A stretch of DNA of 10,668 bases from DATLFQ01 sp035540915 (GCA_035540915.1 DATLFQ010000019.1:1-10668), one strand, 5' to 3'; shown: positions 1-6,624, counted from the stretch's first letter. Notes: a model not told the origin generated them from the sequence alone. Numbers and translations are program-made.

Positions 1-674
1 CCGGCCCGGTCGGCCTCGAACACGTCCTCGGACCAGTCGAGCACGGCGGCCAGGTCCACGGCGTGGTGGGCCGCGAACGCGGCGAAGGCGGCGTGGTCGC
101 CGTCGGCCGGCCGGGCCTTGTTACCCACCGCCGCCACCCGGTCGATGCCGTTGGCGCGGGCCTGGCCCACGGCGCGGGCCGCGCTGGCCAGCGACTTGCG
201 GCTGGCCTCGGCCACCACCAGCAGGAGGTCCACGTGGGCCAGGGTGCCCGCCGGTCGGTCGAGGTGGTCCAGTCCCCCTTCGAGGTCGACCACGGCGAGG
301 TCAGCCTGCTCGTCGAGCGCAGCGGCGAGCACGCTGCGGGCCGACGAGTGCGCCGGGCAGCCGCACCCGGCCACCTCGTCGCCGGCCGGCATGGCCTGGA
401 GCAGCGTCACCCCCGTCGGTGTGGGCAGCCCGTAGCCGGACACGACCTGGGCGGCCGTCACGGCGCCCCCGGCCCGCCCCGTGGCCAGGGCCCGGGGCAC
501 CGTTCTGGCGGCGGCGGCCACCGCCGGGTCGATGCCGAGGCTGAGCCCGAGGTTCGGGCTGGGATCGCTGTCCACCGCCAGCACCTGGTAGCCGGCCGCG
601 GCGGCCGCCATGGCCAGCAGGGCGGTCACGGTGGTCTGGCCGGCGCCCGTCTTGCCGGTGACGGCGATCCTCAC
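1..674 (-). CDS. CooC/MinD-like deviant Walker ATPase, partial (C-terminus outside window)
   Basis: Reverse-strand translation from a GTG at 674 stays open for 224 codons to the window edge, so the C-terminus is missing. The N-terminus carries a SIMIBI-class deviant Walker A loop, GKTGAGQTT (residues 7-15): the signature Lys (K8) is present but the P-loop Lys is Gln (Q13). Next come VDSDPSPN (34-41), a CxC pair (C104, C106) in the context GCGCPAH, a switch II-like VVDLEGGLDHL (128-138), and an NK pair (N185-K186) at the usual nucleotide-base position. The CxC plus TPxGVxLL context resembles CooC, the ATPase that helps insert nickel into carbon monoxide dehydrogenase, where the CxC binds metal at the dimer interface. 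Actinobacteria carry many CooC-like proteins of unknown client, and no CO dehydrogenase gene is visible here. The protein should be cytosolic. No clear Shine-Dalgarno precedes the start, but TACGGT lies 8 nt upstream. Family assignment is secure; the client and activity are not. Confidence 0.85.
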   Translation of the reverse strand, partial: MRIAVTGKTGAGQTTVTALLAMAAAAAGYQVLAVDSDPSPNLGLSLGIDPAVAAAARTVPRALATGRAGGAVTAAQVVSGYGLPTPTGVTLLQAMPAGDEVAGCGCPAHSSARSVLAAALDEQADLAVVDLEGGLDHLDRPAGTLAHVDLLLVVAEASRKSLASAARAVGQARANGIDRVAAVGNKARPADGDHAAFAAFAAHHAVDLAAVLDWSEDVFEADRA

Positions 675-682
675 GGCGGGTC

Positions 683-688
683 ACCGTA
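683..688 (-). promoter_or_regulatory. Candidate -10 box (TACGGT) for the CooC-like gene
   Basis: On the minus strand TACGGT fits the actinobacterial TAnnnT consensus and ends 8 nt before the GTG start at 674. That spacing would place the transcript start at or next to the start codon, giving a leaderless mRNA. This agrees with the absence of a Shine-Dalgarno. I see no convincing -35 element. In such GC-rich DNA a six-base match is weak on its own. The divergent gene having a similar box adds some support. Confidence 0.35.
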
Positions 689-708
689 CCGGCCGGCTCC
701 GGGCGGTC

Positions 709-714
709 TACGAT
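709..714 (+). promoter_or_regulatory. Candidate -10 box (TACGAT) for the UvrD-like gene
   Basis: TACGAT is a good TAnnnT box ending 9 nt before the ATG at 724, and no Shine-Dalgarno is visible between them. It supports 724 as the start and suggests a leaderless or nearly leaderless transcript. No -35 hexamer is recognisable at 16-18 nt upstream. It shares the 49 bp divergent gap with the box for the CooC-like gene, so the two promoters would lie back to back. Confidence 0.4.
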
Positions 715-723
715 GGCGAACTG

Positions 724-2841
724 ATGTTCGAGACGACGCTCGGAGGCGGGGCCCTCAACACCGAGCAGCAGCGGGCGGTGGAGGCCGACGACCGGCCGCT
801 GCTCGTCCTGGCCGGAGCCGGCACCGGCAAGACGGCGACGCTCGCGGCCCGGGTCGCCCGCCTGCTGGCCGACGGGGCCGAGCCGGAGCGCACCTGCCTG
901 CTCACCTTCTCCCGCCGGGCGGCGGCGGAGATGCTGGCCCGCGCCGGCGCCATGGGCGACCCGGCCCGGGCCGCCCGCGTGGTGGGCGGCACGTTCCACG
1001 CGGTGGCGCAGCGCCTGCTGCACCACCACGGCCACCTGCTCGGGCTCTCGCCGGGGTTCAGCGTGCTCGACGGTGCGGACACGGTGGAGCTGCTCGGCCT
1101 GGTCCGCCACGAGGCCGGCCTGGACGGTACCGGGGGTGCCCGCTTCCCGCGGGCCGAGACGCTGGCCTCCATCCTCAGCCACGTCACCAACGCGCAGCAG
1201 CGCCTGACCGAGGTGGTGGCGTCCGGCTTTCCCTGGTGCAGCGAGGACATCGACGGCATCCGCGCCGTCTTCGCCGCCTACACCGCCCGCAAGCGGGCCC
1301 AGCACCTGTGCGACTTCGACGACCTGCTGCTGCTGGTCCGGGCGCTCGGGGCCACCGAAGTCGGCGGGCGGCTGCTGGCCGGCCTGTTCGACCACGTGCT
1401 GGTGGACGAGTACCAGGACGTCAACGCCATCCAGGTCGACATGGTCGACCTGCTGCGCCCGGGCGGCCGGGGGCTGACCGTGGTGGGCGACGCCGCCCAG
1501 GCCATCTACGGGTTCCGCTCGGCCACCACCGCGGCCATCACCGCCTTTGCCGACCGCTACCCCGGCGCCGCCGTTGTCCGCCTCGAGCACAACTACCGCT
1601 CCACGCCGGCGATCCTGGCGGTGGCCAACCAGGTGATGGACGAGGGCCCCGGTGGCGCCGCCACCCGCCTGTGGTCGGACCGGCCGGGGCGGCGGCGGCC
1701 GGTGCTGCGGAACTGCCCCGACGAGGGGGCCCAGGCGGAGGCGGTGTGCGAGTCGGTGCTGGCGCACCGCGAGCGGGGCGTGGCGCTGCGCGAGCAGGTG
1801 GTGCTGTTCCGCTCCGGCCACCACGCCGCCGTGCTGGAGCTGGCCCTGGCCCGACGGCGCATCCCCTACGTGAAGTACGGCGGGCTGCGCTTCCTGGAGG
1901 CGGCCCACGTCAAGGACCTGCTCGGCCTGCTTCGGCTGCTGGACAATCCCACCGACGAGCTGGCCTGGTTCCGCACGCTCCAGCTCCTCGAAGGCGTCGG
2001 GGCGGCGACCGCCCGGCGGGTCATGGGCCAGCTGGGCGTCGGCGGCGCGGCCGGCGCGCCGCCCGACCCCGGCGCGGTCTCGCCGCTGGCCCGCCTCCTG
2101 GCGGCGCCGCCCGCGGTGCCCGGCCCGGCGCGGGTCGAGCTGGCCGGTCTCCGGTCGGCTCTGGGCGACTGCACCGCGCGGGACGGGGAAGGGGACGGCG
2201 GCGGGGCGCTCCCGGTCGGCGCCCAGGTCGACCGCCTCCGCCGGTGGCTCGAGCCGGTCATCGCCCGCCGCTACAAGGGCGGGGCGGCCCGCTGCGGCGA
2301 CCTGGCCCGGCTGGCCGAGCAGGCTGCTGCGGCTCCCAGTCGCAACCGGTTCCTGGCCGACCTCACTCTCGACGCTCCGGGCATCACCGGCGACCTGGCC
2401 GGGCCGCCGTCGCTCGACGACGACTGGCTCGCGCTGTCCACCGTCCACTCGGCCAAGGGCGGCGAGTGGGACGTGGTCCACGTCATCCACGCCGCCGACG
2501 GCATGTTCCCCTCCGACCTGTCCACCGGCGACGCCGAGGCGCTGGCGGAGGAGCGCCGGCTGTTCTACGTGGCGGTCACCCGGGCCCGCGACGCCCTGGA
2601 GGTCAACGTCCCCCTGCGCTACCACCGCCACCGGTCCCGGCTGGACGACCGCCACGGCTACGCGCCGGCCAGCCGCTTCCTCAGCCCGGCCGTGCAGGCC
2701 CTCATGGACGTCGAGCACGCCGGCAGCCCCGGCGGCGGCTGGGCGGGCGAGGGCGGACCGGGCCGGGCCGGCGACGGCCAGCCGGTGCCCGGCGCCGGCG
2801 TGGCGGCCGTCGACCGCCTCCTCGCCTCCCTGTGGTCGTGA
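724..2841 (+). CDS. UvrD/PcrA/Rep-type superfamily 1A DNA helicase
   Basis: This 705-residue protein is close in length to PcrA and UvrD. Members are ATP-driven 3'-5' DNA translocases and helicases that act in excision repair, replication restart and removal of proteins from DNA. All main motifs are visible in order: LNTEQQRAV Q-motif (11-19), Walker A GAGTGKT (31-37), TFSRRAAAEM motif Ia (61-70), Walker B VDEYQD (227-232), VGDAAQAIYGFR motif III (254-265), EHNYRST motif IV (288-294), LSTVHSAKGGEWD motif V (571-583) and EERRLFYVAVTRA motif VI (609-621). Motif V has Gly where Leu is usual (KGLE to KGGE). The tail (about 664-690) is Gly/Pro-rich and lacks the Tudor-like C-terminal domain of PcrA. 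I chose the ATG at 724 over the upstream in-frame ATG at 610 because the latter would overlap the divergent gene and add residues unlike the family. The gene converges on recQ with 7 bp between stops. The exact orthologue (uvrD1, uvrD2, pcrA or an accessory paralogue) cannot be told by eye. Confidence 0.93.
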   Translation: MFETTLGGGALNTEQQRAVEADDRPLLVLAGAGTGKTATLAARVARLLADGAEPERTCLLTFSRRAAAEMLARAGAMGDPARAARVVGGTFHAVAQRLLHHHGHLLGLSPGFSVLDGADTVELLGLVRHEAGLDGTGGARFPRAETLASILSHVTNAQQRLTEVVASGFPWCSEDIDGIRAVFAAYTARKRAQHLCDFDDLLLLVRALGATEVGGRLLAGLFDHVLVDEYQDVNAIQVDMVDLLRPGGRGLTVVGDAAQAIYGFRSATTAAITAFADRYPGAAVVRLEHNYRSTPAILAVANQVMDEGPGGAATRLWSDRPGRRRPVLRNCPDEGAQAEAVCESVLAHRERGVALREQVVLFRSGHHAAVLELALARRRIPYVKYGGLRFLEAAHVKDLLGLLRLLDNPTDELAWFRTLQLLEGVGAATARRVMGQLGVGGAAGAPPDPGAVSPLARLLAAPPAVPGPARVELAGLRSALGDCTARDGEGDGGGALPVGAQVDRLRRWLEPVIARRYKGGAARCGDLARLAEQAAAAPSRNRFLADLTLDAPGITGDLAGPPSLDDDWLALSTVHSAKGGEWDVVHVIHAADGMFPSDLSTGDAEALAEERRLFYVAVTRARDALEVNVPLRYHRHRSRLDDRHGYAPASRFLSPAVQALMDVEHAGSPGGGWAGEGGPGRAGDGQPVPGAGVAAVDRLLASLWS

Positions 2842-2848
2842 CCCCCGC

Positions 2849-4241
2849 TCACCTCCGCCGTTGCAGGAGGCCGGTGGGGCCGACGAGGTCGACGGCGAGG
2901 GTGCGGTAGCCGCGGTCGTCGAAGAGCACGGTCAGGGTACCGCCGTCGCACGACACCACCTCGCCGTCGCCGAACTCGACATGGCGGACGGCGGCCCCGG
3001 CCCGGGCGGGGGAGGGCGCCCGCTCGCAGTTGTCGCAGTGGCCGCAGCCCTTGCCATCGTTCGTGTGGCCGCTCGGGCCGTCCGTCTGGCCGAAGTAGGC
3101 CAGCAGGGCCAGCCAGCGGCAGCCGGACGTCTCCAGGTACTCCCGCACCATGTCGGTGCGGGTGCGGTCGATCTCGCCCGACCCGGCCGTGAAGCGCCGC
3201 TCGTCGCCCCCTTGCAGGGCCCGGAACAGGACGGCCTCCGCCGGCGCGCCGTCGCGCCCGGCCCGGCCCAGCTCCTGGGCGTAGGAGTCGACCGACTCCG
3301 GCGGGCCCGAGGTGCAGCACGAAGCGCACGTGGGGGGCGTCGATGCCCATGCCGAACGCGGTGGTGGCGGTGACCACGAGCCGGCCTCCCTCGAGGAAGC
3401 GCTCGTGCACGGCGTCGCGCTCGGCCCGCCGCAAGCCGCCGTGGTAGGCGGCGGCGGGGATGCCGGCGTCCTCCAGTTGCCCGGCCAGCTCCTCCGCAGT
3501 GGCCCGGGTGGCGACGTAGACGATGCCGGTTCCCTCCAGCCCGGCGGCCCGCTCCAGCAGGGCGGCGCGGGCGGCGTCCGGGTCGGGCGCGTGGTGGACG
3601 GCCAGGTGGATGTTCTCCCGCTCGAAGCCGGCCACGACCACGACCGGGTCGCGCAGGCCGAGCTGGTCGACGATCTCCCGGCGCACCGGTGGTGCCGCGG
3701 TCGCGGTGAGGGCCAGCACCGTCGGGTGGCCCAGCGCCTCGACCACCCCGCCGAGGGCCAGGTACTCCGGTCGGAAGTCGTGGCCCCAGGTGGCGATGCA
3801 GTGCGCCTCGTCGACCACGAACAGCGACGGGTTCGAGCTGGCCAGCCGTTCGAGCGTCTCGGCGTTGGCCAGCTGCTCGGGGGCGAGCAGCACGAACTCC
3901 AGGTCGCCGGCGGCCAGGTCGGCGAAGGCCTGCTCGCGCTCGACGGCCGACAGGGACGAGTTGAGCTGGGCGGCCCGGCCCAGGCTGTCGCCGATGGCTT
4001 CCACCTGGTCCCGCTGCAGGGCGATGAGCGGCGAGACGACGACCGTGGTGCCGTCGACCAGCGCCCCGGCCAGCTGGTACACGGCCGACTTGCCCGAGCC
4101 GGTGGCCATGACCGCCAGGGTGTCGCTCCCGGCGAGCACGGCCATGGCCGCCTCCTCCTGACCCGGCCGCAGCTCGGTGTAGCCGAGCGCGGTCGACGCC
4201 ACCGTCCGCACCAGCGCCCGCCGGTCCTCCTCCTCGCCCAC
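2849..4241 (-). pseudogene. recQ: RecQ-family ATP-dependent DNA helicase, frameshifted by one base
   Basis: RecQ helicases unwind forks and recombination intermediates 3'-5'. Dropping one base near 3303-3308 gives a 463-residue protein, short for RecQ (E. coli RecQ is about 610) and lacking an HRDC domain. Seen in order: motif 0 LRPGQEEA (24-31), Walker A ATGSGKS (46-52), DEAH (144-147), aromatic loop WGHDFRPEY (152-160), LALTATA motif III (176-182), motif V ATTAFGMGID (292-301), motif VI QELGRAGRDG (322-331), then four zinc ligands C374, C399, C402 and C405 spaced as in RecQ. The last ~50 residues, from VRHVEFGDGEV, resemble a Tudor/KOW-like domain. Without the correction the frame runs on as 527 residues to 2658, losing motif VI and the zinc site. 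Both halves look well conserved, so the break is an assembly error, a very recent mutation, or a programmed +1 shift. The start is GTG at 4241; GTG codons 11 and 14 are alternatives, the first preceded by GAGGAGGA. Confidence 0.88.
3303..3308 (-). other. Frameshift point inside recQ (GGG-CCC step)
   Basis: Upstream of this point the minus strand reads L-G-P in the helicase frame, with Gly on GGG and Pro313 on CCC. The conserved continuation P-E-S-V-D-S-Y-x-Q-E is found only after skipping one base in ctcgggcccgccggag. The extra base therefore lies in the GGGCCCG run. Slippage of the prolyl-tRNA from CCC to CCG would also restore the frame. Confidence 0.85.
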
Positions 4242-4300
4242 GGCGGCGGCTGTACCCGGAGTTTCCCCGGCCGCACCCGGCGGACAGAACTACCGCGACA
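4242..4300. promoter_or_regulatory. Divergent intergenic region between recQ and the sigma factor gene
   Basis: These 59 bp must contain the promoter for at least one of the two divergent genes. On the minus strand TACAGC (4249-4254) ends 7 nt before the recQ GTG, the right place for a leaderless -10, but it lacks the final T. An imperfect dyad, CCGGAG-TTT-CCCCGG (4256-4270), sits in the middle and could be an operator or chance in GC-rich DNA. No good -10 or Shine-Dalgarno is visible for the sigma gene. Confidence 0.3.
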
Positions 4301-5137
4301 ATGCCGAACTCCTCCCACCCGTCGCCGCGCACAGGGGCGGCAAGCGGTCCGGACATCGTGCGGGCGTACCTGAACGACATCGGCCGCGAGCCGCTGCTCA
4401 CCCGGGAGGACGAGCAGCGCCTCGGGCGGGCCATGCAGTCCGGCCGCCAGGCCTCCGAGGAGCTGGCCCGCCTCGACGGTGCCCTGCCTTCCGAGCGCCG
4501 CCGGTGCCTGCAGTCGCTGGTGACGGAGTGCGAGCGGAGCACCCGGCGCTTCATCGCCGCCAACCTCCGCCTGGTCGTGTCGATCGCCAAGCGCTACCGG
4601 GCCTCGGGGCTGACGCTGCTGGACCTGGTGCAGGAGGGCAACATCGGCCTCATCCGGGCCGTGCACAAGTTCGACCCGTCCAAGGGGTTCCGCTTCTCCA
4701 CCTACGCCGCCTTCTGGATCCGCCAGGCCATCGGGCGCGCCGTGGAACGGGCCCAGCGGCTGGGACGCGCGCCCGGCCAGGCTGGCGGCGCGCCCTTCTC
4801 GCTGTCGGCGCCGGTGGGCGACGAGGGGGGCGAGCTGAGCGACGGGGTGGCCGACGACCGGGCCGCCCGGCAGCTCGATGACGCCATCACCGCTTTGTCG
4901 CCGCCGGCCGTCGACCGGCTGCTGGCCTGCCTGGACGACCGGGAGCGCGAGATCATTCGCCTGCGCTTCGGCCTGGCCGGCGACCGGCCGCTCATCCTGG
5001 CCGAGGTGGGCGCCCGGCTCGGTCTCAGCGGCGAGCGGGTCCGCCAGATCGAGCTGCGGGCGCTGCGCCGGCTGCGGCCGGTGCTGGCCGCCATGGAACC
5101 GGACGACGCCGGGCCGGCCGCCCACCGGTCCCGTTGA
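4301..5137 (+). CDS. Sigma-70 family RNA polymerase sigma factor lacking region 3.0/3.1
   Basis: This 278-residue protein resembles group 1/2 (SigA/HrdB/SigB-like) sigma factors, which direct RNA polymerase to promoters. Region 1.2 is at about 18-50 (VRAYLNDIGREPLLTREDE). A short non-conserved linker follows (51-80). Region 2 spans about 81-152, including NLRLVVSIAKRY, the core-binding LLDLVQEGNIGLIRAVHKFD and region 2.3-2.4 FSTYAAFWIRQAIGRAV. The sequence then passes straight through a Gly/Ala-rich stretch (153-164) to FSLSAPVGDEGGELSD (166-181), which matches the region 3.2 finger of SigA. The roughly 55-60 residues of region 3.0-3.1 are absent. Region 4 follows (about 193-262), with helix-turn-helix LILAEVGARLGLSGERVRQIELRAL. 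Compared with E. coli sigma70, W433 is Phe, T440 is Gly and R584 is Gly. It has no ECF-like architecture and no region 1.1. The stop lies 28 bp before the PAP2-kinase gene, so read-through into that gene is likely. Family is certain; the regulon is unknown. Confidence 0.92.
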   Translation: MPNSSHPSPRTGAASGPDIVRAYLNDIGREPLLTREDEQRLGRAMQSGRQASEELARLDGALPSERRRCLQSLVTECERSTRRFIAANLRLVVSIAKRYRASGLTLLDLVQEGNIGLIRAVHKFDPSKGFRFSTYAAFWIRQAIGRAVERAQRLGRAPGQAGGAPFSLSAPVGDEGGELSDGVADDRAARQLDDAITALSPPAVDRLLACLDDREREIIRLRFGLAGDRPLILAEVGARLGLSGERVRQIELRALRRLRPVLAAMEPDDAGPAAHRSR

Positions 5138-5158
5138 CGCCCGCCCACCGGGCAGACT
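5134..5158 (+). promoter_or_regulatory. Candidate promoter for the PAP2-kinase fusion gene
   Basis: CAGACT (5153-5158) is one base from the TAGACT form of the actinobacterial -10 box and ends 7 nt before the ATG at 5166, ideal for a leaderless start. TTGACG (5134-5139), overlapping the sigma gene stop codon, looks like a -35 box, but the spacer is only 13 bp against a usual 16-18. It is either a weak promoter with a usable -10 alone, or chance. Confidence 0.3.
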
Positions 5159-5165
5159 GACCCTC

Positions 5166-6614
5166 ATGACCGGGCGACGTCGACCGTGGTTGTCGCGCCT
5201 CGACCGCTCGCTGTACCGGCGTGTTCCCCGCCGCTCGGCGGGACTGGCCGCCGTCCTGCCGCCGGTGGGCCGGCTGGCGCATCGGGGCGCGCTCTGGCTG
5301 GCGCTGGCCGCCGTGCTGGCGGGCACCGGTGGCCGGTTCGGCCGCCGGGCCGCCATCCGCGGTCTGCTGGCCTCCGGCCTGGCCTCCGCGGTGGCCAACG
5401 GGCCGGTGAAGGCGGTGGCCCGCCGCCAGCGGCCGTCCCGGAGCCGCCTCATGGCCCGCCTGCCCGGCTTCCCGGCCCCCTCCACCAGCTCGTTCCCCTC
5501 GGCCCACACCGCGGCCGGCTTCGCCTTCGCGGTCGGCGCGGCCCAGGAGCTGCCGGCCACCGCCGTCCCGCTGGCCCTGGTCGCCTCGGGCGTTGCGCTC
5601 TCGCGCGTCCACGCCGGCGTCCACTACCCGCTCGACGTGGCGGGGGGAATGGCCATCGGGGCCGGCGCCGGGCTTGCGACACGGCGGTTCTGGCCGGTGG
5701 CCCCCAAACGCGCCGCCCGGGCCGCCACCGCCGCGCCTGCTGATGTGGAGCCCTCGCCCGACGGCGCCGGGCTGGTGCTCGTCGTGAACCCCTCGGCCGG
5801 TCGGGGCGGCGGCCCGGAGGAGCAGCTGGCGGCCCTGCTGCCCGCAGCCGAGGTGGTCGTCGTCGACGAGGGCGACGACCTGGAGGCGGCGCTGCGAGCG
5901 GCGTCCGGCCGGGCCCTCGCCCTCGGCGTGGCCGGGGGCGACGGCACGGTGAACACGGCGGCCGCCGTCGCCGCCGAGCACGACCTTTGCCTGGTGGTGG
6001 TCCCGGCCGGCACCCTCAACCACTTCGCCGGTGCGCTCGGGCTGGCGTCGGTCGACGACGCCGCAGCCGCAGTCCGCGAGGGCCGCGCGGTGGCCGTGGA
6101 CCGCGGCGTCATCGACGGCCGCACCTTCCTCAACACCGCCAGCATCGGGGACTACGTCGAGCTGGTCGACGCCCGGGAGCAGCTGGAGGACCGGATCGGC
6201 AAGTGGCCCGCCATGGCGGTGGCCCTCACCCAGGTGCTGCGCCACTCGGCGCCGGTGGAGCTGGAGCTCGACGGCGAGCCGGCCCGCGTGTGGATGATCT
6301 TCATCGGCAACTGCGCGTACCACCCGGCCGGCTTCGGTCCCAGCTGGCGGGAGCGCCTGGACGACGGCCAGCTCGACGTCCGCATCGTCCACGCCGACCG
6401 GCCCTGGTCCCGAGCCCGGCTGGTTGCGTCAGTGCTCACCGGCCGGCTTGCCCGCTGCCGCGCCTACGAGCAGCGGTTCCAGCGCGAGCTGCGGGTCCGC
6501 TCGCGGCAGGGACCGCTGCGCCTGGCCCGGGACGGCGAGACCTTCGACGGCTCAGAGGAGTTCACCATCGCCAAGGCCGCCGAGCCGCTGGTCGTCTACG
6601 CGCCCCGGCCCTGA
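5166..6614 (+). CDS. PAP2 phosphatase / diacylglycerol kinase-family fusion protein
   Basis: This 482-residue protein joins two lipid-phosphate enzymes. The N-terminal half is a membrane PAP2 (type 2 phosphatidic acid phosphatase) domain with all three motifs: KAVARRQRP (K82, R89, P90), PSAH (111-114, Ala for the usual Gly) and SRVHAGVHYPLD (R147, H153, D157), among hydrophobic stretches at about 41-56, 62-80 and 115-175. A linker (about 178-200) leads to a LCB5/YegS-like catalytic domain: LVVNPSAGRGG (205-215), the nucleotide-binding GGDGTVN (257-263) and PAGTLNHFAG (280-289). Such kinases phosphorylate diacylglycerol or related lipids in the cytoplasm, while PAP2 enzymes remove phosphate from phosphatidate, polyprenyl pyrophosphate or similar lipids, usually at the outer membrane face. 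This fusion is known in actinobacteria but its substrate is not established. I chose ATG 5166, just after the sigma gene, over an upstream in-frame ATG at 4878, because codons before 5166 overlap the sigma gene and match no family. The gene is followed 10 bp later by a second PAP2. Confidence 0.93.
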   Translation: MTGRRRPWLSRLDRSLYRRVPRRSAGLAAVLPPVGRLAHRGALWLALAAVLAGTGGRFGRRAAIRGLLASGLASAVANGPVKAVARRQRPSRSRLMARLPGFPAPSTSSFPSAHTAAGFAFAVGAAQELPATAVPLALVASGVALSRVHAGVHYPLDVAGGMAIGAGAGLATRRFWPVAPKRAARAATAAPADVEPSPDGAGLVLVVNPSAGRGGGPEEQLAALLPAAEVVVVDEGDDLEAALRAASGRALALGVAGGDGTVNTAAAVAAEHDLCLVVVPAGTLNHFAGALGLASVDDAAAAVREGRAVAVDRGVIDGRTFLNTASIGDYVELVDAREQLEDRIGKWPAMAVALTQVLRHSAPVELELDGEPARVWMIFIGNCAYHPAGFGPSWRERLDDGQLDVRIVHADRPWSRARLVASVLTGRLARCRAYEQRFQRELRVRSRQGPLRLARDGETFDGSEEFTIAKAAEPLVVYAPRP

Positions 6615-6620
6615 GGGTGG
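6613..6620 (+). promoter_or_regulatory. Shine-Dalgarno for the second PAP2 gene
   Basis: GAGGGTGG overlaps the stop codon of the fusion gene and ends 4 nt before the GTG at 6625. It is the clearest ribosome binding site in the window. It decides the start of the downstream gene and suggests translational coupling within one transcript. Confidence 0.6.
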
Positions 6621-6624
6621 GCCG

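Noticed and set aside
301..2718. An 805-codon minus-strand open frame opposite the UvrD-like gene
   Set aside because: Low-complexity His/Gly/Arg/Val sequence matching no family; the plus strand encodes all UvrD motifs across the same bases.
2842..2880. Possible hairpin terminator between the UvrD-like gene and recQ
   Set aside because: Only a 5-bp perfect arm pair or a bulged stem can be drawn, inside the recQ coding end and with no T-tract; too weak in this composition.
63..2909. A 948-codon plus-strand open frame over the CooC-like and UvrD-like genes
   Set aside because: It is rich in Arg, Gly, Ala and Pro with no recognisable motif, and is an out-of-frame shadow of real genes in very GC-rich DNA where stops are rare.
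4256..4270. Imperfect dyad in the recQ-sigma gap as a defined operator
   Set aside because: Six-base arms with one mismatch are expected by chance in GC-rich DNA; noted only within the intergenic entry.
4878..5165. Longer start for the PAP2-kinase fusion inside the sigma gene
   Set aside because: These 96 codons are a shadow of sigma region 4 in another frame and add no family-like sequence; ATG 5166 has a -10-like box at a sensible distance.
4242..5560. Upstream extension of the minus-strand RecQ C-terminal frame as a 903-residue protein
   Set aside because: Only the part from about 3305 down to 2849 matches RecQ; the rest lies opposite the sigma and PAP2 genes or is out of frame with the helicase N-terminus.
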